Shown here piece after piece: positions 50,714 to 59,623 of a DNA stretch of 64,000 bases. The position numbers and the translations under genes are program-made. Position 1 is the stretch's first letter. Each line of letters starts with the position of its first letter. The stretch lies in NCBI RefSeq assembly GCF_029338335.1, contig NZ_CP119796.1. One strand, given 5' to 3'. The DNA comes from Halomontanus rarus (GTDB lineage Archaea > Halobacteriota > Halobacteria > Halobacteriales > Natrialbaceae). Under the pieces are notes generated by a model. That model saw only the letters and a program-made list of their open reading frames with translations, made no database searches and had not been told where the DNA came from.

Positions 50714-51133
50714 CTAACAGGTAGTCGAAACAGGATCTATCGATACCTCGTCAGCATCTCGAGAGACGATCACCGAAGCGAACGCTGCCTCGGAATCTGT
50801 AGTATACAGGTCGCTCTCCACCCACTCACCTGCGTCCACTCGGGCTCGTATCGAGAATTCACCTTCAGTATGTGCAAACGTATCTTCCGCTGACATTCCA
50901 ATACTCGTTTCCTGGTGTGTGCCCACAGTCACATCCTGTTCGAAGAGTAGCTCGTTACCGTCAAAAACTTGTACAGATGCGTCGTGGTTTTCGGAATGCC
51001 AATTGTAGATCCACGTCCCACAATATCGGATCGATCGAGAGCCAATCGTGAGCGAATCGAGACATCCACTACAGAGTACGGATACTACCGATCCAAAGCC
51101 AGTGAGTACGTGCCGACGGGTGAACTGGGACAC
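50714..51133 (-). CDS. Small Tat lipoprotein, hypothetical
   Basis: A 139-residue protein from GTG 51133 (158 residues from ATG 51190). The Tat signal FTRRHVLTGFGSVVSVLCSG is followed by a lipobox Cys (CSGC), so it is probably lipid-anchored. The mature part (about 115 residues) looks like a small beta-sandwich (SVQVFDGNELLFEQDVTVGT, then FSIRARVDAGEWVESDL). GTG 51133 is preferred because it puts the RR motif at residues 6-7. Base composition is somewhat less GC-rich than its neighbours. The function is unknown. Confidence 0.65.
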   Translation of the reverse strand: MSQFTRRHVLTGFGSVVSVLCSGCLDSLTIGSRSIRYCGTWIYNWHSENHDASVQVFDGNELLFEQDVTVGTHQETSIGMSAEDTFAHTEGEFSIRARVDAGEWVESDLYTTDSEAAFASVIVSRDADEVSIDPVSTTC

Positions 51134-51465
51134 GATATTACCATCGAAACCCTTCCTACTGACCGACGAAAACTGTTCGCATTCCGCCATTCCGATCGTC
51201 GGGTGAATCGCTCGGAGGCGTAACTACTCGTCGTCTTCGTCGACTTCGGCGGCAAGTACTTCGACTGTTCTCTTCGACGTCTTTCGCCATCTCTTTTTCA
51301 CTATTCTCGTTCAGGCCCGTAACCGTTCTTTGTAATTATCGTCTCTGTAGCGTTGTCTGTAACCGCTATCCGAAGGTCGACGAATGCGAGACAGTCACGC
51401 CCACGGCCAGCCAAACTTGCCGTTACTGGCAGTCATAAGACCGTGTGGAAGTATGCGTACAAAAC
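51134..51465. other. Upstream region of metY with no convincing gene
   Basis: A 25-codon minus-strand frame ending near 51225 (GTG start, tail AAEVDEDDE) looks like a possible gene end or microprotein but has no support. The rest would hold the promoters of the Tat lipoprotein and metY. Confidence 0.45.
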
Positions 51466-52776
51466 ATGAGCGACGACGAGCGCGAGCGGGACTCGAGTCC
51501 TGGATTCGGCACGCGGAGCGTCCACGCCGGCCAGTCGCCGGATCCCGCGACGGGCGCGATGGCGCCGCCGATCTACCAGACGACCTCCTACAGTTTTCCG
51601 GACGCCGACACGGCGGCCGACCTCTACGCCCTCGAGGGCGAGGGCCACATCTATTCGCGAATCTCCAACCCGACGGTCGAGACCCTCGAGGATCGACTGG
51701 CCGCACTCGAGGGGGCCGCAGGCGCCGTCGCAACGGCGAGCGGGATGGCCGCCCTCGACTCGGCCGTCCTGATCCTCGCGAAGGCGGGCGACAACGTCGT
51801 CTGTTCGACGGACACCTACGGCGGGACGACGGCCTACTTCGCGAAGACCGCGTCACGGCGAAACGTCGAGGCGCGGTTCGTGCCGACCCTCGAGTACGAT
51901 CGGTACGAGGAAGCGATCGACGAGGACACCGCGTTCGTCCACGTCGAGACCGTGGGGAATCCGTCGCTGGTGACGCCGGACTTCGAGCGCGTCGCCGAGA
52001 TCGCCCACGACCACGGCGTCCCGCTGGTGGTCGACAACACCTTCGCGACGCCGGCGCTGTGTCGACCGCTCGAGCACGGGGCGGACGTCGTCTGGGAGTC
52101 GACGACCAAGTGGATCCACGGATCGGGGACGACGGTCGGCGGAATTTTGCTGGACGGCGGGAGCTTCCCGTGGGGCGAACACGGCTACGAGGAGATCGCG
52201 GGACAGAACCAGGCCTACCACGACGTCGACTTCTCGCGGGACTTCGCCGACGCGCCCTTCGCCGCGACGGCCCGCTTCCGATCGCTGCGCAGTCTGGGTA
52301 ACCAGCAGTCGCCGTTCGACGCCTGGCAGACCCTGCAGGGACTCGAGACCCTACCCCTGCGGATGCGCCAGCACTGCGAAAACGCCGCGATCGTCGCCGA
52401 CTACCTGGCAGACCACGACGACGTCGCCTGGGTGACGTATCCGGGACTCGAGGATCATCCGACCCACGAGAACGCATCGACGTACCTCTCCGACGACGGC
52501 GGCATGATCGCCTTCGGTCTCGAGGGAGGCTACGAAGCCGGGAAAACCCTCTGCGAGCACGTCGAGGTCGCTCAGTTCCTCGCGAACATCGGCGACGCGA
52601 AGACGCTGGTCATCCACCCCGCGAGCACGACCCACGGCCAGCTGACCCCCGAGGAACAGGAGGAGGCGGGCGTGACGACGGATCTGATCCGTCTGTCCGT
52701 GGGAATCGAGGATCCCGAAGATATTCTGGCGGACCTCGAGCAGGCGATTGCAGCGGCGACTCGAGCGAGCGAGTGA
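51466..52776 (+). CDS. metY: O-acetylhomoserine sulfhydrylase / Cys-Met metabolism PLP enzyme
   Basis: A 436-residue PLP enzyme of the cystathionine-synthase family. It most resembles O-acetylhomoserine (thiol)-lyase, which makes homocysteine from O-acetylhomoserine and sulfide. PLP contacts are ATASGMAALDSAVLILAKAG, PLVVDNTFATPALCRPLEHG (Asp) and ESTTKWIHGSGTTVGG (Lys). The C-terminal LVIHPASTTHGQLTPEEQ and LIRLSVGIEDPEDILADLEQ are diagnostic of MetY/MetZ. ATG 51466 (MSDDERERD) is chosen; ATG 51445 is in frame seven codons upstream. metX lies 0.9 kb downstream on the same strand. Confidence 0.92.
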   Translation: MSDDERERDSSPGFGTRSVHAGQSPDPATGAMAPPIYQTTSYSFPDADTAADLYALEGEGHIYSRISNPTVETLEDRLAALEGAAGAVATASGMAALDSAVLILAKAGDNVVCSTDTYGGTTAYFAKTASRRNVEARFVPTLEYDRYEEAIDEDTAFVHVETVGNPSLVTPDFERVAEIAHDHGVPLVVDNTFATPALCRPLEHGADVVWESTTKWIHGSGTTVGGILLDGGSFPWGEHGYEEIAGQNQAYHDVDFSRDFADAPFAATARFRSLRSLGNQQSPFDAWQTLQGLETLPLRMRQHCENAAIVADYLADHDDVAWVTYPGLEDHPTHENASTYLSDDGGMIAFGLEGGYEAGKTLCEHVEVAQFLANIGDAKTLVIHPASTTHGQLTPEEQEEAGVTTDLIRLSVGIEDPEDILADLEQAIAAATRASE

Positions 52777-52903
52777 GGCGTCGATCGGTCGGCGTTTGAG
52801 CCGACTACTGTTGGCCCAGCTCTCGAGGTCGAGCGGAAACGCGACGTGCGGACGATAGCCACGGCGGGGAAACGCAATTGTCGCGGGCCTGCGGAGGGTG
52901 GGT

Positions 52904-53338
52904 ATGGACACAGACGCGTTGACTTCGGACGACGAGGCGCTCGTCGCACACGCGACCGAGACCTGCGAGCGAACGTTCGATCCGGACTTCTTCGACGGAG
53001 CGCACATCGTCGCCGCGGCGGTTCGAACGACGGACGGCGACGTTTACGACGGCGTCAGCCTCCCCGCGAGCGTCGGTTCGGCCTCCTCCTGTGGCGAACC
53101 GGTCGCGGTCGGCTCGGCCATCGCCGACGGTGTCGCTCGCGGCGATCTCGAGACCTGCGTCGCGGTCGCGTACCCGATGGCGGCTCACGACGCCGACGAG
53201 GTACGCGTCGTTCCACCCTGCGGAACGTGTCGCGAACTCCTGGCCGACTATCGGGACGACTTGCGGGTGATCGTTCCCGTCGACGGCGACGACCGAGTCG
53301 CACGGGCGATCGACTTGCTTCCGACGAGGACGTGGTGA
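52904..53338 (+). CDS. Cytidine-deaminase-like zinc enzyme (blasticidin-S-deaminase-like)
   Basis: A 144-residue zinc deaminase with C-x-E in SCGEPVAVGSA and PCGTCRELL (PCxxC) as zinc ligands and catalytic Glu. The order and spacing of these motifs, the IADGVARGDLETCVAVAYPM linker and the terminal AIDLLPTRTW are closer to the blasticidin-S deaminase subgroup than to classical Cdd (C/H-A-E). GGAGGGTGGGT just before ATG 52904 supports this start over GTG 52898. It could salvage cytidine or detoxify a nucleoside; it lies between metY and metX. Confidence 0.85.
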   Translation: MDTDALTSDDEALVAHATETCERTFDPDFFDGAHIVAAAVRTTDGDVYDGVSLPASVGSASSCGEPVAVGSAIADGVARGDLETCVAVAYPMAAHDADEVRVVPPCGTCRELLADYRDDLRVIVPVDGDDRVARAIDLLPTRTW

Positions 53339-53455
53339 GCGAGCTCCGCCACGATCCCGATCCGATCTCCGGATTGCGTGCGATGAGATAGCACGACATG
53401 CAGAAATTACCGTAACTACCAGTTATAAACTCTCGAGGTACTATGCATCTCACGT

Positions 53456-53677
53456 ATGAGCGCACGGGAACAGCCTGCCGACCGTCCGACGTCTCTCTCT
53501 CGAGTGACCGCTACCGGTGACTCGTTCTCTTCTCGTCTCGAGTCCTGCGGTCGACCGATAACGACGATAGAACGTACGAATCCGCCGGTCGAAACCGCGA
53601 TCGCAACAGTGACAGTGACAGTGACAGTGACAGTGACAGCGACGGAGACGAAGACGGAGACAGTAACCCCCACATGA
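53456..53677 (+). CDS. Possible small protein or leader ORF overlapping metX
   Basis: A 73-residue frame (MSAREQPADRPTSLS onward) whose TGA overlaps the metX ATG as ATGA. TTATAAAC (53423-53430) lies about 26-30 bases before its ATG, so the transcript would begin essentially at this ORF, and metX would be the second cistron. The C-terminal third is a Thr-Val dipeptide run encoded by five perfect ACAGTG hexamers. It has no known domain. The alternative is that metX is translated from the leader and this frame is incidental. Confidence 0.4.
   Translation: MSAREQPADRPTSLSRVTATGDSFSSRLESCGRPITTIERTNPPVETAIATVTVTVTVTVTATETKTETVTPT
53606..53640. repeat. ACAGTG hexanucleotide repeat before metX
   Basis: Five perfect ACAGTG units followed by a partial sixth (ACAGC), inside the small ORF preceding metX. 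Copy-number change would lengthen the Thr-Val run and alter leader length by six bases. Confidence 0.85.
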
Positions 53678-54873
53678 CCACACAGGACACCATCGGCCTC
53701 GGCTCGTTCACCTTCGAGTCCGGAGAATCGATTCCGTCGCTCGAGGTCGCCTACGAGACGTACGGCGAGTTCACCGGCGACAACGCCGTCCTGCTCTGTC
53801 ACGCGCTGACCGGCAGCGCCCACGTCGCCCGACGACCCGACGCGGGCGACGTCACGGCCGGTCAGGCTCGCGCGTGGTGGGGCGACGTCGTCGGCCCCGG
53901 CAAGGCCATCGATACCACCGAGTACTACGTCGTCTGCGCGAACGTCCCCGGATCGTGTTACGGGACGACAGGACCCTCGAGTACGAACCCCGAGACTGGC
54001 GAGCCCTACGGCACCGACTTTCCGCCCGTGACGGTCGGCGACTGGACGCACGCCCAGCGGACGCTGCTGGACGAACTCGGCGTCGGTCGCCTCCACGCCG
54101 TCATCGGCGGCAGCGTCGGCGCGATGAACGTCCTCGACTGGCTGCGACGGTATCCGGACGACGTCGAGCGCGCAGCCTCCGTCGCGGGGGCCGCCCGACT
54201 GGACGCCCAGTGTCTCGGCCTCGACGCCATCGCCCGGCGAGCGATCACCGCCGATCCGAACTGGAACGGCGGTCACTACTACGGCGGCCCCGAACCCGAG
54301 GAGGGGCTCGCCCGAGCGCGCCAGATCGGCCACGTCATGTACCTCTCGAAGGCCTCGATGGGCCGGAAGTTCGGCCGTCGGTCGGCGGGTCGAGAGGCCG
54401 CTCGGGACGAACCGCCGGACGCGGCGGCGGCTTTCTTTCCCTACCGGGAGGTCGAGTCGTACCTCGACTATCAGGCCGAGAAGTTCACCGACCGCTTCGA
54501 TGCCAACAGCTACCTCTACCTGACGCGGGCGATGGACGACTTCGACCTCTCGGCGGGCTACGAGTCCGACGCGGACGCGCTGGCGGCCTTCGAGGGCGAG
54601 TTACTCGTCTGTTCCTTCACCGGCGACTGGCACTTCACCGTCGAGCAATCCGACGCGCTCGCGGACGCCTGTCGCGAGGCGGGCGTGAGCGTCGCCCACC
54701 ACATCATCGACTCGGATCACGGCCACGACGCGTTCCTGGTCGAACCCGAGAAGATCGGCCCGCCGCTGTCGGCGCTGCTCGACGAGGGGCTCTCCGGGCG
54801 GGCGATTTCGGACACGAAGGAACCGGACGAGGACGAGTTCGCACCCGTCCACACGAGTCTCTTCTCCGACTGA
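53674..54873 (+). CDS. metX: Homoserine O-acetyltransferase
   Basis: A 399-residue alpha/beta hydrolase-fold acyltransferase that converts homoserine to O-acetylhomoserine, the MetY substrate. The catalytic nucleophile is in VIGGSVGAMNVLDW (Ser near residue 149). The acid is in LLVCSFTGDWHFTVEQS and the His in HIIDSDHGHDAFLVEPEK. NVPGSCYGTTGPSSTNPETG and RAITADPNWNGGHYYG are family signatures. A Pro/Arg-rich loop around 225-250 is an extra insert. The start is ATG 53674, overlapping the small upstream ORF by 4 bases. Confidence 0.94.
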   Translation: MTTQDTIGLGSFTFESGESIPSLEVAYETYGEFTGDNAVLLCHALTGSAHVARRPDAGDVTAGQARAWWGDVVGPGKAIDTTEYYVVCANVPGSCYGTTGPSSTNPETGEPYGTDFPPVTVGDWTHAQRTLLDELGVGRLHAVIGGSVGAMNVLDWLRRYPDDVERAASVAGAARLDAQCLGLDAIARRAITADPNWNGGHYYGGPEPEEGLARARQIGHVMYLSKASMGRKFGRRSAGREAARDEPPDAAAAFFPYREVESYLDYQAEKFTDRFDANSYLYLTRAMDDFDLSAGYESDADALAAFEGELLVCSFTGDWHFTVEQSDALADACREAGVSVAHHIIDSDHGHDAFLVEPEKIGPPLSALLDEGLSGRAISDTKEPDEDEFAPVHTSLFSD

Positions 54874-54900
54874 CCGTCGGCTCGTGCGCCGTCGAAACGG

Positions 54901-56721
54901 TCACCGCCGCTCGAGACACAGCGGTAACTCGAGTTTGACTTCCGTTCCGGCCGGTTCGTCTGGGCCCTCGCCGTCGTTTTCGGTACCGTCTCCGTCACCG
55001 TTATCGTCACTCTCTGCCCCCTCGAGACACGTAAACGACACCGAGCCGCCGAGCTGTGAGGCACCCCAGGAGATCAGCCACAGGCCGAGTCCGCTCCCGT
55101 GGTCGAGTGCCGTCTCCGTCCCGGTCTCGAGGGGTGTGCGTTCGACCTCGGGAAGTCCCGGTCCGTCGTCGGTGACGGTGAGTTCGACGCTCTTGTCCCG
55201 AAGGGTCGCAGCGATCCGAACCGACGGCCGGTCGCCGCCGTGGACGACCGCGTTTTCGACCGCGTCCTCGAGAACGGTCTCGAGAATGGTCCGATAGGTC
55301 GAGAACTCGATATCGACGTCGATATCGTGATCGTGACGGTGAGCGCCGTCCGCGTCGAGATCGAGAAACGCGTCTCGGGAGAGCGACCGTCCGCCGAGTT
55401 CGATCGTAAACGCGGCGTCGGTCTCGTCGTAGCGCTCGACGATCGGGGCGAGTACGTCCGCGACCGACACGCGGGCGGGCGTTCCGTCGGGAACGTCGAG
55501 GGTTCGCTCGATCCGTCGGGCTTTCTCGCCGAGCGCGGCCAGTCCGGCCGACTGTTCGACGATCACCGACGCGAGTTCGTCGTGGGGCGGATCGACGCTC
55601 TCCTCGAGTTGCGCCGCGTAGGACTGGACCACGTTGAGGTCGTTGCGGAGGTTGTGCCGAAGGACGCGATTGAGGACGGTCAGTCGCTGTCGACGCTGCG
55701 TTTCGGCGGTGATATCGTGGAACACCAGCGAGTGGCCGAGCGCGTTTTCGCGACCGTCGGAAACCCTCGAGATGGTAATCTCGTACGTTCGGTAGCCCGC
55801 GGTCGACTCGAGTTGGGTCGTGAACCGGCCGGGTTCGACACCGGCCGCGGTTTCGGACAGGATGACGTCGATGGACTGGCCGACCAGTTCGGTGCGCTCG
55901 GTCTCGAGCGTTCGTTCGGCGGCGTCGTTGGCGTCGACGATCCGGTCGGTGTCGTCGAGCAGGACGACGCTGTCGTCGAAGTCGTCGATCACCCGTCGTT
56001 TCCCGATTCGGCGGGCGGCCGGCGCGGAGTCGAAGAGGGTACTGCGAAAGAGGACGAGCGTGGCGACGGCGAACACGGGAGCGAACAGTAACGGGGTCGC
56101 CGTCACCTGTGGATAGGGTCCGACTTCGAGCAGCCAGATCAGGCTTCCCGCCACCAGCGGGACCGAAACCGCGACGAGTACGACCGCCTGGACGGTGTAC
56201 AGCGAGTCGCGCGCGGCGAGCATCTGCCCGAGGACGACCGCCGCCGCACCGACGAGCGTGTAACTGTAGAGCTTGTGAACGTAGAGCCACGGCCCCTTAT
56301 CGTAGTACACTGTCGCCGCACCGGCGGCACGCTCGAACCGGAAGTCCGTCCACATCAGGTGATGGACGTCGTTCGTGAGAACGACGACGACGGTCAGGAG
56401 CGGAATCGTCCACAACAGCAGGTGGTGGACGGCCGAGAGCGACTCGACGCGACCGGTGTAGCGGAGCACGAAGACGAAAAACGCGACCGGAACGATTCCG
56501 TGACCGATCCAGACGGGGATTTCGAACAGCCATCGAATCGAGAGGTCCGAGACCAGCATGCCGGCGGCGTATGCCAGCGACCAACAACTGGCACCGACGG
56601 CACAGACGACGAACCAGTCCGCCCCGGGCTTGTGCCACCGGCGACTGACGAGTATCCCGCAGACGATGCTCGTGATTCCCGAGAGGAGTGCGAGCCCGAA
56701 TACCGGTGACATCGCCGCCAT
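54901..56721 (-). CDS. 7TM-domain histidine kinase with PAS
   Basis: A 606-residue sensor kinase. Seven N-terminal hydrophobic helices (about residues 5-225) form a 7TM histidine-kinase N-terminal domain. A PAS domain (about 240-355, VIDDFDDSVVLLDDTDRIVD) follows. The HisKA-like region has the His in VLNRVLRHNLRNDLNVVQSY. The HATPase domain has the N-box DAVENAVVHGGDRPS, the G1 box VTDDGPGLPEVE and the G2 box GSGLGLWLISWGASQLGGSV. The haloarchaeal LRHNLRND pattern is typical. The C-terminal tail carries an Asp/Gly/Asn-rich insert before KLELPLCLERR. No cognate response regulator is adjacent. ATG 56721 has AGGA upstream; ATG 56712 is an alternative. Confidence 0.9.
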   Translation of the reverse strand: MAAMSPVFGLALLSGITSIVCGILVSRRWHKPGADWFVVCAVGASCWSLAYAAGMLVSDLSIRWLFEIPVWIGHGIVPVAFFVFVLRYTGRVESLSAVHHLLLWTIPLLTVVVVLTNDVHHLMWTDFRFERAAGAATVYYDKGPWLYVHKLYSYTLVGAAAVVLGQMLAARDSLYTVQAVVLVAVSVPLVAGSLIWLLEVGPYPQVTATPLLFAPVFAVATLVLFRSTLFDSAPAARRIGKRRVIDDFDDSVVLLDDTDRIVDANDAAERTLETERTELVGQSIDVILSETAAGVEPGRFTTQLESTAGYRTYEITISRVSDGRENALGHSLVFHDITAETQRRQRLTVLNRVLRHNLRNDLNVVQSYAAQLEESVDPPHDELASVIVEQSAGLAALGEKARRIERTLDVPDGTPARVSVADVLAPIVERYDETDAAFTIELGGRSLSRDAFLDLDADGAHRHDHDIDVDIEFSTYRTILETVLEDAVENAVVHGGDRPSVRIAATLRDKSVELTVTDDGPGLPEVERTPLETGTETALDHGSGLGLWLISWGASQLGGSVSFTCLEGAESDDNGDGDGTENDGEGPDEPAGTEVKLELPLCLERR

Positions 56722-56845
56722 GCAGGGTCCTTTCCCTGAAGCAGTATTGTCGTTTCGGCCGACTGGAAGGTTAGCTCGACCGGTGAACCGGGACCGCCGA
56801 CGGCGAACCGCCGCGACCGCTCGCTCTCGCCCCGTATCCGCTCGC

Positions 56846-57496
56846 TTACGCGGGTTCGCCCTCGAGGACGCCCTCTTCGACCAACAATTCGCGGAGTTCG
56901 CGCATCGAGGTAACGACGACGTCGCAGTGGGGTTCGACGGCCGGTTTCGGATCGAAGCCAACCGCGAGCCCGGCGACCTTCAACATCGGCAGGTCGTTGG
57001 CCCCGTCGCCGACGGCGACCGTCTCGGAGAGGTCGACCCCCTGCGCGTCCGCGAGGTTCTCGAGCGCCGTGTCCTTGGTGCCCTCGATGAGCGATCCCTC
57101 GACGCCGCCGGTGAGTTCGTCGTCGGCGACTGGCAGGCGGTTGGAGACGATGTGGTCGACCGCGGTCCCCTCGCGCTCGAGGGCGCTTTCGACGCCGCGC
57201 TGGAAGCCGCCGGTGAGGATGGCGGTCGTGATGCTCGCGGCGTTGAGAGCGTCGATGAGGGTCGCTGCGTCCGGACGGAGTTCCACCCGTTCGTAGGCTG
57301 CCTCGGCCTCCGCGTTCGGGAGTCCCTCGAGCAGCGCCGCGCGCTGGCGTAAGCTCTCGGCGTAGCCGATTTCGTCGTTCATCGCTCGTTCGGTGATGTC
57401 GGCCATCTCGTCGGCGACGCCACAGCGGTCGCCGAGGAGGACGGTCATCTCCGAGTCCGATAGCGTCCCGTCGAAGTCGAAGGCGACGAGTGTCAT
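56846..57496 (-). CDS. serB: Phosphoserine phosphatase
   Basis: A 216-residue HAD-family phosphatase that makes serine from phosphoserine. The DxDGT nucleophile motif is VAFDFDGTLSDSE (residues 4-16). Later motifs are ITTAILTGGFQRGVESAL (motif II Thr region) and SETVAVGDGANDLPMLKVAG (motif III/IV). The cap segment contains MADITERAMNDEIGYAESLR, as in SerB. The ATG at 57496 is unambiguous. It is divergent from serA, so the last and first steps of the phosphorylated serine pathway sit back to back, probably sharing control. Confidence 0.95.
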   Translation of the reverse strand: MTLVAFDFDGTLSDSEMTVLLGDRCGVADEMADITERAMNDEIGYAESLRQRAALLEGLPNAEAEAAYERVELRPDAATLIDALNAASITTAILTGGFQRGVESALEREGTAVDHIVSNRLPVADDELTGGVEGSLIEGTKDTALENLADAQGVDLSETVAVGDGANDLPMLKVAGLAVGFDPKPAVEPHCDVVVTSMRELRELLVEEGVLEGEPA

Positions 57497-57687
57497 GCTG
57501 CGCGCTTATCGCCGGCGGGATAAACCAGTTCAGGTTTCGACTTCGCGGCGTCGAACGGCGAACTCGCGGCGACGGCCCGATCTCCGATTTTCGAACGAAC
57601 GGGCAAGTCACACGCTAACGCGGACCGAAAACTGCCAGTTCTGCACACAACGGAAGGGTTTACCCGCTCCGTACGATTGAGTCGCGC

Positions 57688-59274
57688 ATGAAGGTGCTGG
57701 TCACGGACCCGATCGCCGATGCGGGTCTTGACGTACTCCGCGAAGCAGGCCACGACGTCCGAACAGACTACGAAATCGAGGGTGAGGACCTCCTCGAGGA
57801 AGTTTCCGACGCGAACGCACTGATCGTGCGGTCGGGAACCGAGGTCACCGAAGCGGTGTTCGAGGCGGCCGAGGAACTCGTCATCGTCGGTCGGGCGGGC
57901 ATCGGCGTCGACAACATCGACAGAGACGCCGCCACCGAACACGGCGTGATCGTCGCGAACGCGCCCGAAGGGAACGTTCGCGCGGCCGCAGAGCACACCG
58001 TCGCGATGGCGTTCGCCGCCGCGCGCTCGATCCCGCAAGCACACGCCCGGCTGAAAGCCGGCGAGTGGGCCAAAAGCGACTACCTCGGGGCCGAGGTCAA
58101 CGGAAAGACGCTGGGCGTCGTCGGCTTCGGCCGCGTCGGCCAGGAGGTCGCGAAGAAACTCGATTCGCTGGGGATGGATATCGTCACGTTCGACCCCTAC
58201 ATCAGCGAGGAACGCGTCGAGCGCATCGGCGCCGAACTCGTCGAGTTCGAGGAGTGTATCGAGCGCGCGGACTTCCTGACCGTCCACACGCCGCTGACCC
58301 CCGAGACCGAGGACCTGATCAGCGACGAGGAACTCGACCTGCTCGAGGGCGGCTACCTGGTCAACTGCGCCCGCGGCGGCGTCGTCGACGAGGACGCTCT
58401 CGCGGCGAAAGTCGAGGACGGAACCGTCGCCGGCGCGGCACTCGACGTCTTCGCTGAGGAACCGCTCCCCGAGGATTCGCCGCTGCTGTACGTCGACGAC
58501 ATCATCGTCACGCCCCACCTCGGCGCCTCCACCGAAGCCGCCCAGGAGAACGTCGCGACCTCGACCGCAGAACAGGTCGTCGCCGCGCTCCAGAACGAAC
58601 CCGTCATGAACGCGCTCAACGCCCCCTCGATCGACGAGAGCGCGTTCCCCCGCCTCGAGCCCTACGTCGAACTGGCCGAGACCGCCGGCAAGGTCGCCGC
58701 GCAGTTGCTCGACGGCCGTATCGAGTCGATCGAAGTCACCTACGAGGGCGACATCGCCGACGAGGATATCGACTTCGTCACCGCCTCGGCGCTGAAAGGC
58801 GTCTTCGCGCCCCTCGAGTGGCAGGTCAACGCGGTCAACGCGCCCCAGATCGCCGAGGACCGCGGTGTCGACGTCACCGAGTCCAAGACCAAACAGGCCG
58901 AGGACTTCCAGAGCCTGATCTCCGTGGCCGTCAGCGACGGCGAGGACGAGGTCTCCGTCGACGGAACCCTCTTCGCGGGCAACGATCCGCGGATCGTCCG
59001 CGTCGACGGCTACCGCGTCGACGCCATCCCTCACGGTCGGATGGTCATCACGCGCAATACGGACGAACCGGGCGTCATCGGCCTCATCGGAACCGTCATG
59101 GGCAACCACGGCGTCAACATCGCCGGCATGTTCAACGCCCGCGAAGCCATCGGCGGCGAGGCGCTGACGGTGTACAACGTCGACGGCGAAGTCCCCGACG
59201 CCGCGCGCGAGGAACTCGAGTCCGACGAGCGGGTCATCGGCGTCCGGTACATCACGCTGAACGGCCAGTCCTGA
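57688..59274 (+). CDS. serA: D-3-phosphoglycerate dehydrogenase
   Basis: A 528-residue NAD enzyme committing 3-phosphoglycerate to serine synthesis. The Rossmann motif is VVGFGRVGQEVAKKLDSLGM (about 145-164). The catalytic set is NCARGGVVDEDAL (Arg), FAEEPLPEDSPLL (Glu) and TPHLGASTEAAQENVA (His). An allosteric-substrate-binding-like domain (about 315-445) and a C-terminal ACT domain (about 450-528, RNTDEPGVIGLIGTVMGNHG) are present. Serine feedback through the ACT domain is typical of the family. The ATG at 57688 follows a GGGTTTACCC-containing region. A T-run just after the stop may terminate transcription. Confidence 0.96.
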   Translation: MKVLVTDPIADAGLDVLREAGHDVRTDYEIEGEDLLEEVSDANALIVRSGTEVTEAVFEAAEELVIVGRAGIGVDNIDRDAATEHGVIVANAPEGNVRAAAEHTVAMAFAAARSIPQAHARLKAGEWAKSDYLGAEVNGKTLGVVGFGRVGQEVAKKLDSLGMDIVTFDPYISEERVERIGAELVEFEECIERADFLTVHTPLTPETEDLISDEELDLLEGGYLVNCARGGVVDEDALAAKVEDGTVAGAALDVFAEEPLPEDSPLLYVDDIIVTPHLGASTEAAQENVATSTAEQVVAALQNEPVMNALNAPSIDESAFPRLEPYVELAETAGKVAAQLLDGRIESIEVTYEGDIADEDIDFVTASALKGVFAPLEWQVNAVNAPQIAEDRGVDVTESKTKQAEDFQSLISVAVSDGEDEVSVDGTLFAGNDPRIVRVDGYRVDAIPHGRMVITRNTDEPGVIGLIGTVMGNHGVNIAGMFNAREAIGGEALTVYNVDGEVPDAAREELESDERVIGVRYITLNGQS

Positions 59275-59290
59275 TCGCGTTTCGAATCCG

Positions 59291-59316
59291 CTGTCATCCG
59301 GACGTTTTTTTCGGAC
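59291..59316 (+). terminator. Probable oligo-T terminator after serA
   Basis: Seven consecutive T (59305-59311) lie 30 bases after the serA stop. They are flanked by TCCG and CGGA, giving a weak inverted repeat around the T-tract. Archaeal terminators are T-runs with or without a stem, and this is the clearest one I see. Confidence 0.55.
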
Positions 59317-59623
59317 GGTTCGAACGCCGACGGTCACTGGTCGGTCAGGATCTGCTCGCGTTCGAGTTCGAGTTCGACCTCAATCTATCGTTCGAGTCCC
59401 ATTCCGTCCTATCCCGTCTTCCATCACGACTGCAGTTTTCACGGGCAATCCGTCGATGGCTTCGTCGTGACTCTCGAGACCCGTGTCCGGGGCGTTCGGC
59501 GAGCGACCCGCTCGCGGTCTCCAGTCCTGTAGAGAGAAAAACGAACCGACCGGCGAAACGGGTGCCTCTGTGGGTGTGGAAATGGGGGTGTGGTGGAGCG
59601 GGAGACGGGGGTGGAACCGTCGA
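59317..59623. other. Intergenic region between serA and a coiled-coil gene
   Basis: About 310 bp with a TTCGAG-type hexamer run (59360-59395). The open frames here on both strands are long only because of GC content; none has a consistent codon bias or motif. Confidence 0.45.

Noticed and set aside
57493..59337. A 614-residue minus frame opposite serA
   Set aside because: It is a shadow of SerA with no family signature; serA is fully supported on the plus strand.
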